DNA from: an uncultured Gammaproteobacteria bacterium
GTDB lineage: Bacteria > Pseudomonadota > Gammaproteobacteria > Steroidobacterales > Woeseiaceae
Length of the DNA: 64,000 nucleotides
Assembly (NCBI GenBank): GCA_937899415.1
Contig: CALBPI010000003.1
Coordinates: 1-64,000, forward strand
Direction of reading: 5' to 3'
The notes beneath the pieces are model-generated. The model worked only from the letters and a program-made list of their open reading frames with translations, made no database searches and was not told the origin of the DNA. A program made the position numbers and the translations under genes. Positions 27,834-38,000 of the stretch are shown here, piece after piece. Position 1 is the stretch's first letter. Every line of letters starts with the position of its first letter.

Positions 27834-28937
27834 TCAGGCCGCGTAGGGCGCGAACGGCATCTCGAGTGCTTCGGCAACGGCCTCGTGCGTGACCTTGCCG
27901 TCGTGCACGTTGACGCCTTCCTGGAAGTAGGCGTCATGCGTCAGCAGGTCAAGTCCGCCGCTGGCCAGCCGGTGCACATAGGGCAGCGTGGCATTGGTCA
28001 GCGCGAACGTCGAGGTGCGGGCCACCCCGCCAGGCATATTGGCCACGCAGTAATGCACGACGCCATCGACCTCGTAGGTGGGTTCCTTGTGCGTCGTAGG
28101 CCGCGAGGTCTCGAAACAGCCGCCCTGGTCGATGGAGACATCGACGAGCACGGTACCCTTTTTCATGTCGCCCAGCATGTCTCGCGTTATGAGCTTGGGG
28201 GCGGCCGCGCCGGGAATCAGCACCGTACCGATAATGAGATCGGCGTCCGCGACGGCCGCAGCGATGGCGTTGTGGCTTGAGTAGCGCAGCGCCGTCTGCG
28301 TGCCGTAGTCGAGGTCGAGCGCCTCGAGCCGCGCCACGGATTTCTCGAACAGCGTGACGTCGGCGCGTGCGCCCAGCGCCATCTGCAGCGCGTTGGTACC
28401 CGCGACGCCCCCGCCCAGGATCACGACCTTGGCGGCGCCCACGCCCGGCACACCCGAGAGCAGCAGACCACGCCCGCCTGCGGCGGACTCGAGCAGATGC
28501 GCGCCCACCTGGACGGAGAGCCGGCCCGCGACCTGGCTCATGGGGCGCAGCAGCGGCAGGCCGCCCTCGGGTGCGGTAATCGTCTCGTAGGCAATGGCCG
28601 TGCAGCCCGATGCGCAGAGCGCCTCGGCCTGCGGTTTGTCGGCCGCCAGGTGCAGGTACGTGAACAACGTGTGGCGCGGCGTGAGTTTTTCGCACTCGAC
28701 GAGCTGCGGCTCCTTGACCTTGATGATGAGGTCAGCGCTGTCGAAAACCGCGTCGGCGTCGGCAACGATCGTGGCGCCCGCCGCCTCGTATTGCGCGTCC
28801 GGGATGCTGACGCCTTCGCCGGCGCCCGATTGGACATAAACCGCATGTCCCGCGCGCGTCAGGTCGGCCACGCCGTCGTCGGTCATGCCGACACGCCGCT
28901 CGGCTACTTTGATCTCTGTTGGTACGCCTACACGCAT
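27834..28937 (-). CDS. ald: alanine dehydrogenase
   Basis: 367 aa from ATG 28937 (MRVGVPTEIKVAERRVGMT). N-terminal domain with the substrate lysine in IIKVKEPQ and ERRVG, NAD-binding GGGVAGTNALQMALGA, C-terminal VDVSIDQGGCFETSRPTTH and the LPYVHRLASGGLDLL region. All are hallmarks of bacterial NAD-dependent L-alanine dehydrogenase, which interconverts alanine and pyruvate plus ammonium. Length is normal. It precedes the efflux operon by 147 bp but has its own context; no Lrp-type regulator is adjacent. Confidence 0.95.
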   Translation of the reverse strand: MRVGVPTEIKVAERRVGMTDDGVADLTRAGHAVYVQSGAGEGVSIPDAQYEAAGATIVADADAVFDSADLIIKVKEPQLVECEKLTPRHTLFTYLHLAADKPQAEALCASGCTAIAYETITAPEGGLPLLRPMSQVAGRLSVQVGAHLLESAAGGRGLLLSGVPGVGAAKVVILGGGVAGTNALQMALGARADVTLFEKSVARLEALDLDYGTQTALRYSSHNAIAAAVADADLIIGTVLIPGAAAPKLITRDMLGDMKKGTVLVDVSIDQGGCFETSRPTTHKEPTYEVDGVVHYCVANMPGGVARTSTFALTNATLPYVHRLASGGLDLLTHDAYFQEGVNVHDGKVTHEAVAEALEMPFAPYAA

Positions 28938-29081
28938 TGCCCCGTCCCGTGCGTTGTCGTTGTTGTGAGCCCGCAATTATCGCACGCCGCAGCGCTTGGT
29001 GGCGGTCCCGGGAACCGAACGCCTGAAGAAAAACGGCGGCCCGTCGCTAACGGGGTCAGGTGGCACAACCGGGTTTCAAAA

Positions 29082-29918
29082 ATGGCAGAGAACCCCACCG
29101 GCGCCACGCGTACCCGATCGGGCTGTCGCGCACTGGCAGGCGGCCTGATGTGCACGGTCATGGCTGCTTGCGGCGGCGGTGGCGGCAGTGCGCCGCAGGT
29201 GGCAACGCCTGTTGAGCCGGACATTGCGCGTGACCTGGAATTAGCGGCACTGGCTTACAGTACCGACCAACGCACCCCGCCCGGGTTTTATACCGAGGCG
29301 GTGCGTTATCCCGACCGCAGTGAATTCCGCTTCCACATCAAGAGTGATGACCTGGGCGTCGCGGCGCCGCTGGCGTTCGAGATGTGCAGTGACGACTTCA
29401 ACGAGGCGCTGCAGTGGTCGGAAGCGGGCGCCGATGCACGAGACTTCGAAACGACGCTCACGGGCAACGCGGAGACCGACTGGTTCTTCGAGTTCGACCG
29501 CGCCGTCATCGACGTCCAGCCGGCTGTCGTTATCAATCGAGTCTTTAAATGCAGCGCGCTCGACCGCGCGGGCCTCGCGCCTGAGGGTTACGCGGGCCAG
29601 CTCATGATGCGGCCGCTGGGCGCCGACCAGCTGCGCTTCGTCGCCGAGTACCTCTGGCAGTACAGTATCTACAACAACGCGCTCAACGCTGTGTCGGCCA
29701 GTGCTTCGGGCACTGCGGCCGGTGCGCTCGTGCATGACCTCGAACGCGTTGAGGTGCTGGTCGGTGAAGGGCAGGCGAACGGCTGCGACCGCATCGAGGT
29801 CTGGACCTGGCGCTGGACCGCCGACCCGACGACGGGTGCACTGACCAGCGAGCAGCGTTTCGAGCGGGCTTTCGACGCGCGCTTCGAAAACGCCACCGCC
29901 CAGCTGTGCGGTAGCTGA
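29082..29918 (+). CDS. hypothetical lipoprotein
   Basis: 278 aa from ATG 29082. Basic N-terminus, hydrophobic stretch, lipobox MAAC followed by five glycines, the same lipobox-glycine style as the DUF4382 lipoprotein at 14.1 kb. The mature part is a mixed alpha/beta domain with three cysteines (FEMCSDDF, VFKCSALD, QLCGS) and conserved-looking WFFEFDRAVIDVQPAVVIN and EVWTWRWTADPTTG. No family recognised. It ends 5 bp before the EAL-domain gene and is probably co-transcribed with it. Confidence 0.7.
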   Translation: MAENPTGATRTRSGCRALAGGLMCTVMAACGGGGGSAPQVATPVEPDIARDLELAALAYSTDQRTPPGFYTEAVRYPDRSEFRFHIKSDDLGVAAPLAFEMCSDDFNEALQWSEAGADARDFETTLTGNAETDWFFEFDRAVIDVQPAVVINRVFKCSALDRAGLAPEGYAGQLMMRPLGADQLRFVAEYLWQYSIYNNALNAVSASASGTAAGALVHDLERVEVLVGEGQANGCDRIEVWTWRWTADPTTGALTSEQRFERAFDARFENATAQLCGS

Positions 29919-29923
29919 CCTCG

Positions 29924-31606
29924 ATGGCAAAAACCTCGCTGATCATGGCGCTCCCGGATCCGATCCTCGTGGTGCGCCGCGACGGTCTGATTGTCGACTC
30001 GATTGGGGGCAAGACCTTCACGATGGACCTTGAGCCCGACGCCATTGTCGGTGAGACCATCGAGGACGCGCTGCCCAGGAGTTTTGCCGACCGGCTCAAA
30101 TTTCTGATCCCGCGTGTGCTGCGCGGGCGCGACGCCGCCAATGACACCGTGCATGAAGCCGGGCGTCGCTTTGAGTTGCGCGTCAGCGTGCACGGGCGCG
30201 AACGCGTGCTCGTCGTGCTGCGCGAGCTCGGCGGCGGCAATGCGAGCGTGGAGGGCACGGCGGCCTACATCGACGAGGACATCGTCACGGGGCTCATCGA
30301 GCGCCAACGCGCCCTGGCGCTGCTCGATGACAGCATCACGGGCGCGAAGCTGGCCGAGCGACCGCTGACGATTTTCTGCTGCGGCATCCGCAACTACGAG
30401 GACTGCTACGCAGGCTTCGGGCAGGCCATGGCTGACGCCATGCAGCGCGTCGCGGCGCAGCGGCTGCAGCGCGCCTGTGAGGTGAGCCTCGACGACACCT
30501 TGCTGCGCGTCGACGGTCGGCCTCTGCTCACGCGTGTGAGCGACGGGTCTTTCCTGTTCGCCTTGCGCGAGTCCGACAGCCCCGAACTCGTGGAGCGCGT
30601 GACGGCTGTGTTGCGCGCGGCGTTCGCGGAGCCGTTGTCGCTGGCCGACACGTTGATCGAGGTGAAGCTCAACGTGGGTTGTGCCTCGCTGCCGCGCGAC
30701 GGTGAGACGGCGGGTGATCTTCTGCGCGACGCCATGGCCGCCATGCGCGAGGCGGGGCGTCTCGACCGCACAATGATCTCGCGTTTCGGGGACACGGCGA
30801 CATCGCGGGCTATGGGCGCTGAGGACCTCGGGACCGAACTGCGTTGGGCGCTCGACAAGGGACAGTTCGAGCTGCACTACCAACCCGTCTTCAATCTCTC
30901 CGATGCGACACCCGTGGCCATCGAGGCGTTCCTGCGCTGGCAGCACCCGCTGCGTGGTGTGATTCCGGCGGCGGACTTCATGCCCTATGCCTCGGCGGCA
31001 GGTATCACCGCCGATATCGACGACTGGGTGCTGCGCACCGCCTGTACCGACGTTAACGCTGTCCGCGAGGCCAGCGTGCTGCCGCTGGCGGTGACAGTGA
31101 ACCTGTCATCGGACTGGATCACACGCGACGCACTGATCGAAAACCTTAGCGCGCTCTTTGACGAGATCGCGTTCGAGCCGGCGCGGCTGCAGCTCGATCT
31201 GACCGAGCGTATGCTCATGAGAAGCGCCAACGCGGGGCCGCTCATCGCGCACCTCAAAGCGATGCAGGTGGGCATCCAGATTGACGATTTCGGCTGCGGC
31301 TACACCTCGTTGTCGGAGCTCAGGCGCCTGCCGCTCGATGCGCTCAAGATCGGCGGTTCGTTCACGAATCGCATCGGTGCGGCCACAGAGGACGAGGCCC
31401 TGTGCCGAAGCGTGATTGGGCTCGCGCACGCCTACGGCATGCGCTGCATCGCCGAAGCCGTGGAACGCCAGGACCAGGTGCAGTTCCTGCGCGAGGCGGG
31501 CTGTGACGAGGTCCAGGGCGTGCTGTTCGGCGAACCCATGGTCTTTGACGAGCTGCTCGTATTCCTGCAGCAATTTACGCTGGGCATGTCCCAGCGAAGT
31601 GGTTAA
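29924..31606 (+). CDS. PAS/degenerate GGDEF/EAL domain protein
   Basis: 560 aa, cytosolic. N-terminal PAS-like domain (about 5-105), a GGDEF-fold domain (about 115-290) whose signature is SDGSF at 206-210 and so is not expected to make c-di-GMP, then an EAL domain (about 305-555). EAL signatures: EAF at 334-336 in place of EAL, NLSS, LTER, DDFGCGYTSL, LKIGGSF (aspartate of the usual KID replaced by glycine), AEAVE, and VQGVLFGEPM. Most acidic, asparagine, lysine and glutamine ligands survive, so weak phosphodiesterase activity or c-di-GMP binding are both possible. Confidence 0.88.
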   Translation: MAKTSLIMALPDPILVVRRDGLIVDSIGGKTFTMDLEPDAIVGETIEDALPRSFADRLKFLIPRVLRGRDAANDTVHEAGRRFELRVSVHGRERVLVVLRELGGGNASVEGTAAYIDEDIVTGLIERQRALALLDDSITGAKLAERPLTIFCCGIRNYEDCYAGFGQAMADAMQRVAAQRLQRACEVSLDDTLLRVDGRPLLTRVSDGSFLFALRESDSPELVERVTAVLRAAFAEPLSLADTLIEVKLNVGCASLPRDGETAGDLLRDAMAAMREAGRLDRTMISRFGDTATSRAMGAEDLGTELRWALDKGQFELHYQPVFNLSDATPVAIEAFLRWQHPLRGVIPAADFMPYASAAGITADIDDWVLRTACTDVNAVREASVLPLAVTVNLSSDWITRDALIENLSALFDEIAFEPARLQLDLTERMLMRSANAGPLIAHLKAMQVGIQIDDFGCGYTSLSELRRLPLDALKIGGSFTNRIGAATEDEALCRSVIGLAHAYGMRCIAEAVERQDQVQFLREAGCDEVQGVLFGEPMVFDELLVFLQQFTLGMSQRSG

Positions 31607-31684
31607 TTCTCCCCACGACGCTTCGGGCGCTGGGCTGGTACACTGACCGGCACGGATACATCGGCTGGACCTGGGGGGGACACC

Positions 31685-32143
31685 ATGCAGGCCGACTCAA
31701 CCCTGACTGACGGGGTACCGGCGCAGGCCGGAAAACCACCGCGGTCGTATTACGTCATTTCGGCGCTGGCGCTCGTTTGGTACGCCATCGGGGTGACGGC
31801 GTTTATCACCCAAATTACGTCAGCACCGACCGAGCTCGGGCAATCGCCAGAACAGGTCGCCTTCTACGAGCAGGTGCCCAACTGGGTGCTCACGGCCATG
31901 GCCGTGTCCACGTTCGGTGGGGTGTTCGCGTGCTTCATGCTGCTCATCCGTAACAAGCAGGCCTTGCCGCTCTTCGGAGTCTCTCTTCTGGCTGTGCTTG
32001 TCCAGGATGTTTACAACTTTCTGATGGCCGATGCGCTGTCAGTCTTCGGGGCGCAGATGCTTGTGCTGCCAGTACTTGTACTCGGCATTGGCATCGCCAT
32101 GCTCGTCTACGCTATGCGCGCGCTGCGGCGCGGCTGGTTGTAG
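31685..32143 (+). CDS. small four-helix membrane protein
   Basis: 152 aa with four predicted transmembrane helices (about 20-39, 68-86, 94-113, 119-138) and a conserved pattern YYVISALALVWYAIGV...TQIT...PNWVLTAMAVSTFGGV...LLIRNK. This family is sometimes labelled 'sugar transporter' in databases without good reason; function unknown. A GGGGGGA ribosome site lies 4 bp before the ATG. Transcription probably ends at the strong hairpin just after the stop. Confidence 0.75.
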   Translation: MQADSTLTDGVPAQAGKPPRSYYVISALALVWYAIGVTAFITQITSAPTELGQSPEQVAFYEQVPNWVLTAMAVSTFGGVFACFMLLIRNKQALPLFGVSLLAVLVQDVYNFLMADALSVFGAQMLVLPVLVLGIGIAMLVYAMRALRRGWL

Positions 32144-32150
32144 GTGGGTC

Positions 32151-32182
32151 GGCGGCGGCCCGCAGGGGGGTGGGCCGCCGCC
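32151..32182. terminator. hairpin terminator between convergent genes
   Basis: GGCGGCGGCCC (32151-32161) and GGGCCGCCGCC (32172-32182) form a perfect 11-bp GC stem with a 10-base loop, followed on the plus strand by a short ATTCTT. It lies 8 bp after the stop of the membrane gene and 20 bp before the end of the opposing gene, so it may serve both directions. The T-tract is short, so termination efficiency is uncertain. Confidence 0.6.
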
Positions 32183-32202
32183 ATTCTTAACAAGCTCCCG
32201 CC

Positions 32203-32556
32203 TTAGTCGATGGCCAGCGGTGCCTGGCCGCGACGGCCTTCGCGCCACCAACCCGTTTCAATCGAGATGCTGGCCTCGTCGGCGTTCGAGCCGACTTCGC
32301 AGAGTGCGCGGTAACGTGCCGACTTGTCGGCCGTATCCACCTTGTGGCGAACGGTCAGCCAGAACGTGGCGTTGCCGTCCGCTTCGACGTTACGGATACG
32401 GTTGATCCGCGTGTGGCCATTGCCGAGCTCGGTGCGGATTGCGTCCTCACAGGCTTCGAGCATGCGCGCATTGGTGCGTGCTTCTGCGGGGCTGGCTGCG
32501 GCCATCGTCACGGCTGCCACGGCAGCCACCAGAGTCGTCTTGATCAGTGCATGCAT
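32203..32556 (-). CDS. small periplasmic protein, hypothetical
   Basis: 117 aa. Signal peptide (about 1-26, cleavage near AEA-RT), mature protein of about 90 residues with two cysteines (MLEACEDAIRTELG and ALCEVGSN) likely disulfide-linked, and a basic tail. The sequence RINRIRNVEADGNATFWLTVRHKV is strand-rich. Not assigned to a family. GGAGATCAAC precedes the ATG. It is divergent from a LysR gene with 118 bp between. Confidence 0.7.
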   Translation of the reverse strand: MHALIKTTLVAAVAAVTMAAASPAEARTNARMLEACEDAIRTELGNGHTRINRIRNVEADGNATFWLTVRHKVDTADKSARYRALCEVGSNADEASISIETGWWREGRRGQAPLAID

Positions 32557-32674
32557 GTTGATCTCCAGGTCCGGTGCGGTTGAGGGGATAGGGGGGTTTG
32601 CACCGGACAGGTATGAAGCCTAGGATTGCGGTGACGCATAAGCAATTTCAAAAACGAAAGTTACTATTGCACTA

Positions 32675-33586
32675 ATGCATAACTTTGATTGGGACGACAT
32701 TCGGGTCTTTCTGGCCATCGTCGAGCATGGCTCGCTGAACCAGGCCGCCGATTACCTGGCCATTAACCAGAGCACCGTGAGCCGGCGTATTGCCGCGCTC
32801 GAGGAGCGGCTGGACGTCAGCCTGTTCGAGCGCAAGCGTGGCAGCCGCTGGGCCGTCACCCCGGCTGGCGAGCAGATGCTTGAGTCGGCCGAGAAGATGA
32901 ATGACTTCGCGGACGCCATTTCGCGCGACGTGCTCTCGAACAGCACCGATGTGCGTGGGCACGTGACGGTGACCTTCGCCGAAGTGGGCACGCGCTATAT
33001 CGCGGCGCCGGCTCTGGGTGAGCTCGCGAAGCAATACTCGGAACTTTCGCTGACGTTGCTCGTCGACCCAAACCCGCTCAACCTAGCGGCGCGCGAGGCG
33101 GACGTGGCGATCCGCATTGGCGACGTGATGCCCGACGACGTTTTGGCCACGCAGATCTGCACGGCGTCGGTCGCCATTTACGGCACGCCTGAACTGCACG
33201 AGCGCTACCGCAACGGCGAGGAAGGCCTGCCCGTCATGACCTGGACCGTCGATGACAAGCTGACGCAATGGCTGCAGGCCGTGATGCCAAATACGCGTTT
33301 GATGTACCGCTCCAACTCCTCGGTCGCCATCACGGAGATGGCGAGCCGTGGTGCCTGCATCGTGCCGCTCTCGTGCTTCGAGGGGGATCGTGCCGAGGAG
33401 CTCGAGCGCTTTGAGGAAATCCCAATCATGGCGGGACCCGGACTCTGGGTAATTTCGCATGCGGACTTGCGGACGACGGCGCGGGTTCGGCTGGTGCGGG
33501 ACACGCTGGTTGAGCAGCTCATGTTAGAGCGCGATCAGATTGAGGTGGATCCCAACGCGCCGCGGCTTGAGGGTTCGGGCGCCTGA
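32675..33586 (+). CDS. LysR-family transcriptional regulator
   Basis: 303 aa. Winged helix at the N-terminus (RVFLAIVEHGSLNQAADYLAINQSTVSRRIAALEERL) and LysR effector domain (about 92-290). A short AT-rich promoter with TATTGCACTAATGCAT precedes the gene and is shared with the divergent small periplasmic protein gene. Regulation of that gene, of itself, or of an unlinked target is possible. Confidence 0.92.
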   Translation: MHNFDWDDIRVFLAIVEHGSLNQAADYLAINQSTVSRRIAALEERLDVSLFERKRGSRWAVTPAGEQMLESAEKMNDFADAISRDVLSNSTDVRGHVTVTFAEVGTRYIAAPALGELAKQYSELSLTLLVDPNPLNLAAREADVAIRIGDVMPDDVLATQICTASVAIYGTPELHERYRNGEEGLPVMTWTVDDKLTQWLQAVMPNTRLMYRSNSSVAITEMASRGACIVPLSCFEGDRAEELERFEEIPIMAGPGLWVISHADLRTTARVRLVRDTLVEQLMLERDQIEVDPNAPRLEGSGA

Positions 33587-33626
33587 CAAGACGCATCGTT
33601 GGATTTGCCTTCGCCGGATCTTTTAT

Positions 33627-33642
33627 GCAACATGTTGCGCAA
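33627..33642. promoter_or_regulatory. palindromic operator before the MarR gene
   Basis: A 12-bp perfect palindrome GCAACATGTTGC (33627-33638) overlaps a second one, TTGCGCAA (33635-33642), just upstream of a TATAAA -10-like element (33650-33655). The arrangement suits autorepression by the MarR-type protein encoded next to it. Because the -10 overlaps the first in-frame ATG (33655), translation should start at ATG 33670. Confidence 0.45.
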
Positions 33643-33669
33643 TTAGTTGTATAAATGAGATGTGACGCC

Positions 33670-34155
33670 ATGTCAGCCCCTCAATACCTCGATACCACGG
33701 CCGCGTTCGCGCTCCGGGTGACGCAGCTCTCCGACCGCTTGTACGCGCAAATGGCGTCGTCGATGGCAGACCGCGACATGCGCATCGTGACCAAGACCAT
33801 GGGTATCGTGCAGCTGCTGTATTCGGAAGGCCCGCAGTCGCAGGCAGATATTGCGCAGCGTCTGCGCTACTCGCACCAGCTTGCCGCCCAGCGCCTGAGC
33901 TGGCTCTACAAGCACGACTACGCCGTTGCCGTACCCGACCCCAACGACGGCCGACGCAACGTCATCGACCTGACGGACGCCGGTCGCGAGGAGGGCGCGA
34001 AGCTGCAACGCTTCCTGCCGTTGCTGATCGAGGCCTATCGCCACCTGTTCGATGAACTCGGCCTCGATCTCGATGCCGTCGTGCAGCGGGCCGACGAACA
34101 GCTGCGGGCGACGCCGCTTTCAGCACGGATGCAGGGTGATCTAGGTGTTGGCTGA
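33670..34155 (+). CDS. MarR-family transcriptional regulator
   Basis: 161 aa from ATG 33670. Helical N-terminal dimerisation part, a winged helix (GIVQLLYSEGPQSQADIAQRLRYSHQLAAQRLSWLYKHDYAVAVPDPNDGRRNVIDLTDAGREEG) with the canonical DxRxx wing (DPNDGRRN), and C-terminal dimer helices. The following ABC ATPase gene starts near or within its 3' end, so it probably regulates that ABC/aminopeptidase operon and itself through the palindrome upstream. Confidence 0.92.
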   Translation: MSAPQYLDTTAAFALRVTQLSDRLYAQMASSMADRDMRIVTKTMGIVQLLYSEGPQSQADIAQRLRYSHQLAAQRLSWLYKHDYAVAVPDPNDGRRNVIDLTDAGREEGAKLQRFLPLLIEAYRHLFDELGLDLDAVVQRADEQLRATPLSARMQGDLGVG

Positions 34156-35065
34156 GGCGGTGTCGGCTGCAGCGTCGCACGAAAGCGCGGACGCCATGCT
34201 GGTCATCGATGCTGTGAGCAAGACCTACGCGAAGGGTCCGCTCGCGCTCGACAACGTCAGCCTCTCGATCAAGCCCGGCTTGTTCGGGTTGCTGGGCCCC
34301 AACGGGGCGGGCAAGTCGACGCTCATGCGCACGCTGGCCACGTTGCAACAGCCCTCGAGCGGTTCGGTTCACTTCGACGGCGTCGACGTGGTCGCGTCGC
34401 CCGAGACGGTGCGACGGTCACTGGGCTACCTGCCGCAGGACTTCGGCGTCTACCCGCGGATCAGCGCCTACCGCCTGCTGGACCATCTCGCGATTCTCAA
34501 GGGGCTTACGGACAAGGCGCAACGCCGCGACGAAGTCGACGCATTGCTTCACAAGACCAATCTGTATGCGGATCGCAAACGCTCGGTCAGCACGTTTTCG
34601 GGGGGCATGCGGCAACGGTTTGGCATCGCGCAGGCGTTGCTGGGCGACCCCCGACTTGTCATCGTCGACGAACCCACAGCCGGTTTGGATCCCGCCGAGC
34701 GCAACCGGTTTCACACGCTGCTCGCGGAGCTGTCGCGCGACAAGGTCATTCTGCTCTCCACGCACATCGTCGATGACGTGGAGGAGCTGTGCGCCGAGGT
34801 CGCCATCCTCGTGCGCGGTCGTGTGACACGGGCCGGGGCGCCGGCGTCATTGGTCGACGCGCTGCGCGGCAAACTCTGGAGCCGGCGTGTCCCCCGCGCT
34901 GAACTCGAAGCGGTTGCCAGCGACCCGCGCCACATTGCGACTCGACTGAGCGCTGGCGAGCCTGTTGTCAGAATGGTCGCTGACGCGGCACCGGACGCTG
35001 GCTACGAGCCCGCGGTCCCGGATCTTGAGGACGTCTACTTCCACACACTGAAGACCGCGCAATGA
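34145..35065 (+). CDS. ABC transporter ATP-binding protein
   Basis: 306 aa from GTG 34145 (AGGGTGA upstream, overlapping the MarR stop); ATG 34196 would give a 289-aa product that still holds the whole domain. Walker A GPNGAGKST, signature FSGGMRQRFGIAQAL, Walker B PRLVIVDEPTAGLDP, H-loop LSTHIVDDVEEL. The C-terminal extension ends with YEPAVPDLEDVYFHTL, typical of exporter ATPases that pair with large permeases. Its stop overlaps the permease ATG by 4 nt. Confidence 0.93.
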   Translation: MLAEAVSAAASHESADAMLVIDAVSKTYAKGPLALDNVSLSIKPGLFGLLGPNGAGKSTLMRTLATLQQPSSGSVHFDGVDVVASPETVRRSLGYLPQDFGVYPRISAYRLLDHLAILKGLTDKAQRRDEVDALLHKTNLYADRKRSVSTFSGGMRQRFGIAQALLGDPRLVIVDEPTAGLDPAERNRFHTLLAELSRDKVILLSTHIVDDVEELCAEVAILVRGRVTRAGAPASLVDALRGKLWSRRVPRAELEAVASDPRHIATRLSAGEPVVRMVADAAPDAGYEPAVPDLEDVYFHTLKTAQ

Positions 35066-38000
35066 ACGTCCTCGCGTCGCTGTTTCGGTTTGAGCTCAAT
35101 TACCAGGTTCGTCAGCCCGCGTTCTTTGTGACCACGCTATTGCTGCTCGGCGCCAGCTTCTTCGCAACCGCGTCGGCAGACCTGCAACGCGCGCGGGGCA
35201 TAACCACGACCGTTAACGGCCCCTACGCCGTGGTTATGACGCACCTGGTGCTGAGCATCATTGCCATGTTCCTCGTTGGGCACTTCGTCGGCCGGGCGGC
35301 AACGCGCGACCGCACGCACGATATGGATGGCCTGGTGCTCACAACGCCCGTGCCGACGCAGACGCGCCTTTTGGGTCAGTTACTAGGGGCGGGTGCCGTT
35401 TGTCTGCTGGCCTTTGTGGCCGTGTCGATCGGCGGCGCGGCCGGCGCGTTCTGGCCCGACATTGCCGCGGAACAACGCGGGCCGTTTCGACTGGCACCGT
35501 ATCTCTGGGTGTACCTGGTCATCGTGCTGCCCAATCTCTTCTTCTGCGCCGTTATGCTTTATTCCCTGGCGCGTGTCGTGCGATCGATGATGGGGATGTA
35601 CTTGGGCCTGGTCGCCTTCTTCGTATTTTACGAGGTGGGGACCGAGCTTCTGAACAACCCGGGCTTGCGGTCGCTGGCCGCATTGCTGGATCCGTTCGGG
35701 TTTAGTGCGTTCATCGATGCGACCGGCTATTGGACGGCGGAAGAGAAGAACCAACTATTGGCGCCGGTCACGGGGCCGCTGCTGCTGAATCGCGTGCTCT
35801 GGCTTTGCGTCGCCGCGTCTACCTTGTCGCTGCTGCTGCGGTTTCATGACGAGCGCCGGGAACGCGCTTCCGGTAAGCGTGCCAGTCGGTCCGACGACGC
35901 AAAGGCGCCCGCGTTGGTGTTGCCGCAGCGCCGCGCCAGGCCGTCCGTGCGTGGCGCATCCGGTGTTCGTCAGTTCATGGCGCGCACGCGACTCGAGACC
36001 ACGCAGCTCATTGGCAGTCCGGCGTTCCTCATTCTGAGCCTGCTGACGTCGTTCCTGCTTATTGCCGGGCTCCTTGCCGGCGATGGATTTTACGGCACAC
36101 GCAGCTGGCCGTTGACGCGCATGTTGTCAGAATCCATCCAGGGCGCGCTGTCGCTACTGATCCTCATCGTGCTCAGTTACTACGCCGCCGAATCGGTCTG
36201 GCGCGAACGTCAGGTTGGCGTGTCGTCGCTGATCGATGCGACACCCGTGCACAACGCCGTGCTGTATCTCTCCAAACTCATCGCGCTGTGGGCCGTGATC
36301 ATCGGGCTGTGTGTCGTCGGGGTTGGTATCGCTGTGATCTACCAGACCGCGTCGGGCTACACCGACTACGAGTGGTCGGTCTACGCACAGACCTTAAGCC
36401 TGCAATACCTGCTGCCCGCGATGTTCATCGCCGTGTTGTCGATGCTCATCCAGATTGTCAGCCCCAACAAATACGTCGGCATGCTCGTCTTCGCCGGCTA
36501 TGTCGTCACGAGTCTCGTGTTGCCGCAACTCGGTCTCGAGCATCACCTCTGGCGCTACTCGGAGGGGCCCGAGGCCATCTACTCGGACATGAACGGTCTC
36601 GACCATTTTCTGGCGCCGCTCCTGGCTTATCACCTTTACTGGGGTGTGTTCGCGGCCGCGCTCGTTGTCGTCGGCTACGGTTTGTGGCCGCGCGGCACGG
36701 GTATCGGTTTGCTTGCGCGGGCATACGCAACCCGCGTGACAGTGGGTCGCTCCGGTGCGCTGGTGCTTGCGCTGTGCCTGGCGGCATTCGCGGCCACGGG
36801 CGGTTACATCCACCACAACACCAATGTGCTCAATGACTACCGCAGCGCCGACGCGACGCTCGATTGGCGCGCGGAGTACGAGCGTGAGCTCAAGGCGTTT
36901 CAGTCGGCGCCGCTTCCAAAGATCCGTGCCGTCAGTGCGGAGGTTGCGATCTACCCCGAATCACGTCGGGTCACCGTGGCCGGGCAGTACCGGCTGCGCA
37001 ATGAGACGGCTGCGCCAATCGGCGAGTTTCTCTTGAGTTGGGATACGAACAACGAGGTCACGTTCGCCCTCGAAAACGGCAGGGCGGCCCGGAGGTTTGA
37101 GGCATTGAGCGCGGTCCTCGTCACGCTCGATGAGCCGCTGTTGCCAAGTGCCGAGCGTATGCTCGAGTTCACTGTTGATCGACGCAACGAGGGCTTTCGC
37201 GAGCGTGAGGTCGACAACCGGGTCGTTGCCAACGGCACATTCATCAATAACCAGGAGCTCTTGCTGCGCATCGGCTACGACGCGGACCAGGAGTTGCAGG
37301 ACGCGAGAGACCGGGCCAGACGCGGGCTCGATGACTGGGCGGGGCTCGCTGACCTCGACGACGAGACGCAGTATGGGCGCACCTACCTGGGCGCCGATGT
37401 GCACGAGGTCGATCTCGACGTCACGGTATCGACGCACGTCGACCAGACTGCCATTGCACCCGGTCGGCTATTGCGCGAGTGGGTGGACGGCGAGCGGCGC
37501 TTCTTTCACTACCGGACCGACCGGCCCATTCTGAATTTCTTCACCGTCCTGTCGGGTGACTACGCGGTCGAGACCGTGGTCCACAATGATGTGGAGATCG
37601 CGGTCTACCACCACCCCGAACACGATATGAACGTGGCGCGCATGATCGAGGCGACGCGGGATTCTCTTGACTATTTCGGCGCGGAGTTCGGGCCCTACCA
37701 GTACCAACATGTGCGCATTGTCGAATTCCCGCGCTACGAGTCGTTCGCACAGAGTTTTGCCAACACGATTCCTTACTCCGAAGACATCGGCTTTGTCGCT
37801 GATCTTCGCGACGCCGATACGATCGACTATGTCTATTCCGTGACGGCGCATGAACTCGCCCACCAGTGGTGGGGCCATCAGATCGCGCCCGCGAACGTGC
37901 AGGGCGGCACCGTGCTCTCGGAGTCACTGGCCCAGTACTCGGCCTACATGCTGATTCAGCACCGCTACGGCCCAGCCTATCTGCGGCGCTTCCTGAAGTG

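Noticed and set aside
28985-29075. tRNA-like sequence with a GTCCCGGGAACCGAACG stretch and an end resembling CCGCCACC
   Set aside because: Neither strand gives a cloverleaf with matching acceptor stem and anticodon arm.
29669-30946. Open frame of 425 codons on the minus strand opposite the EAL gene
   Set aside because: Shadow of a convincing multidomain protein on the other strand.
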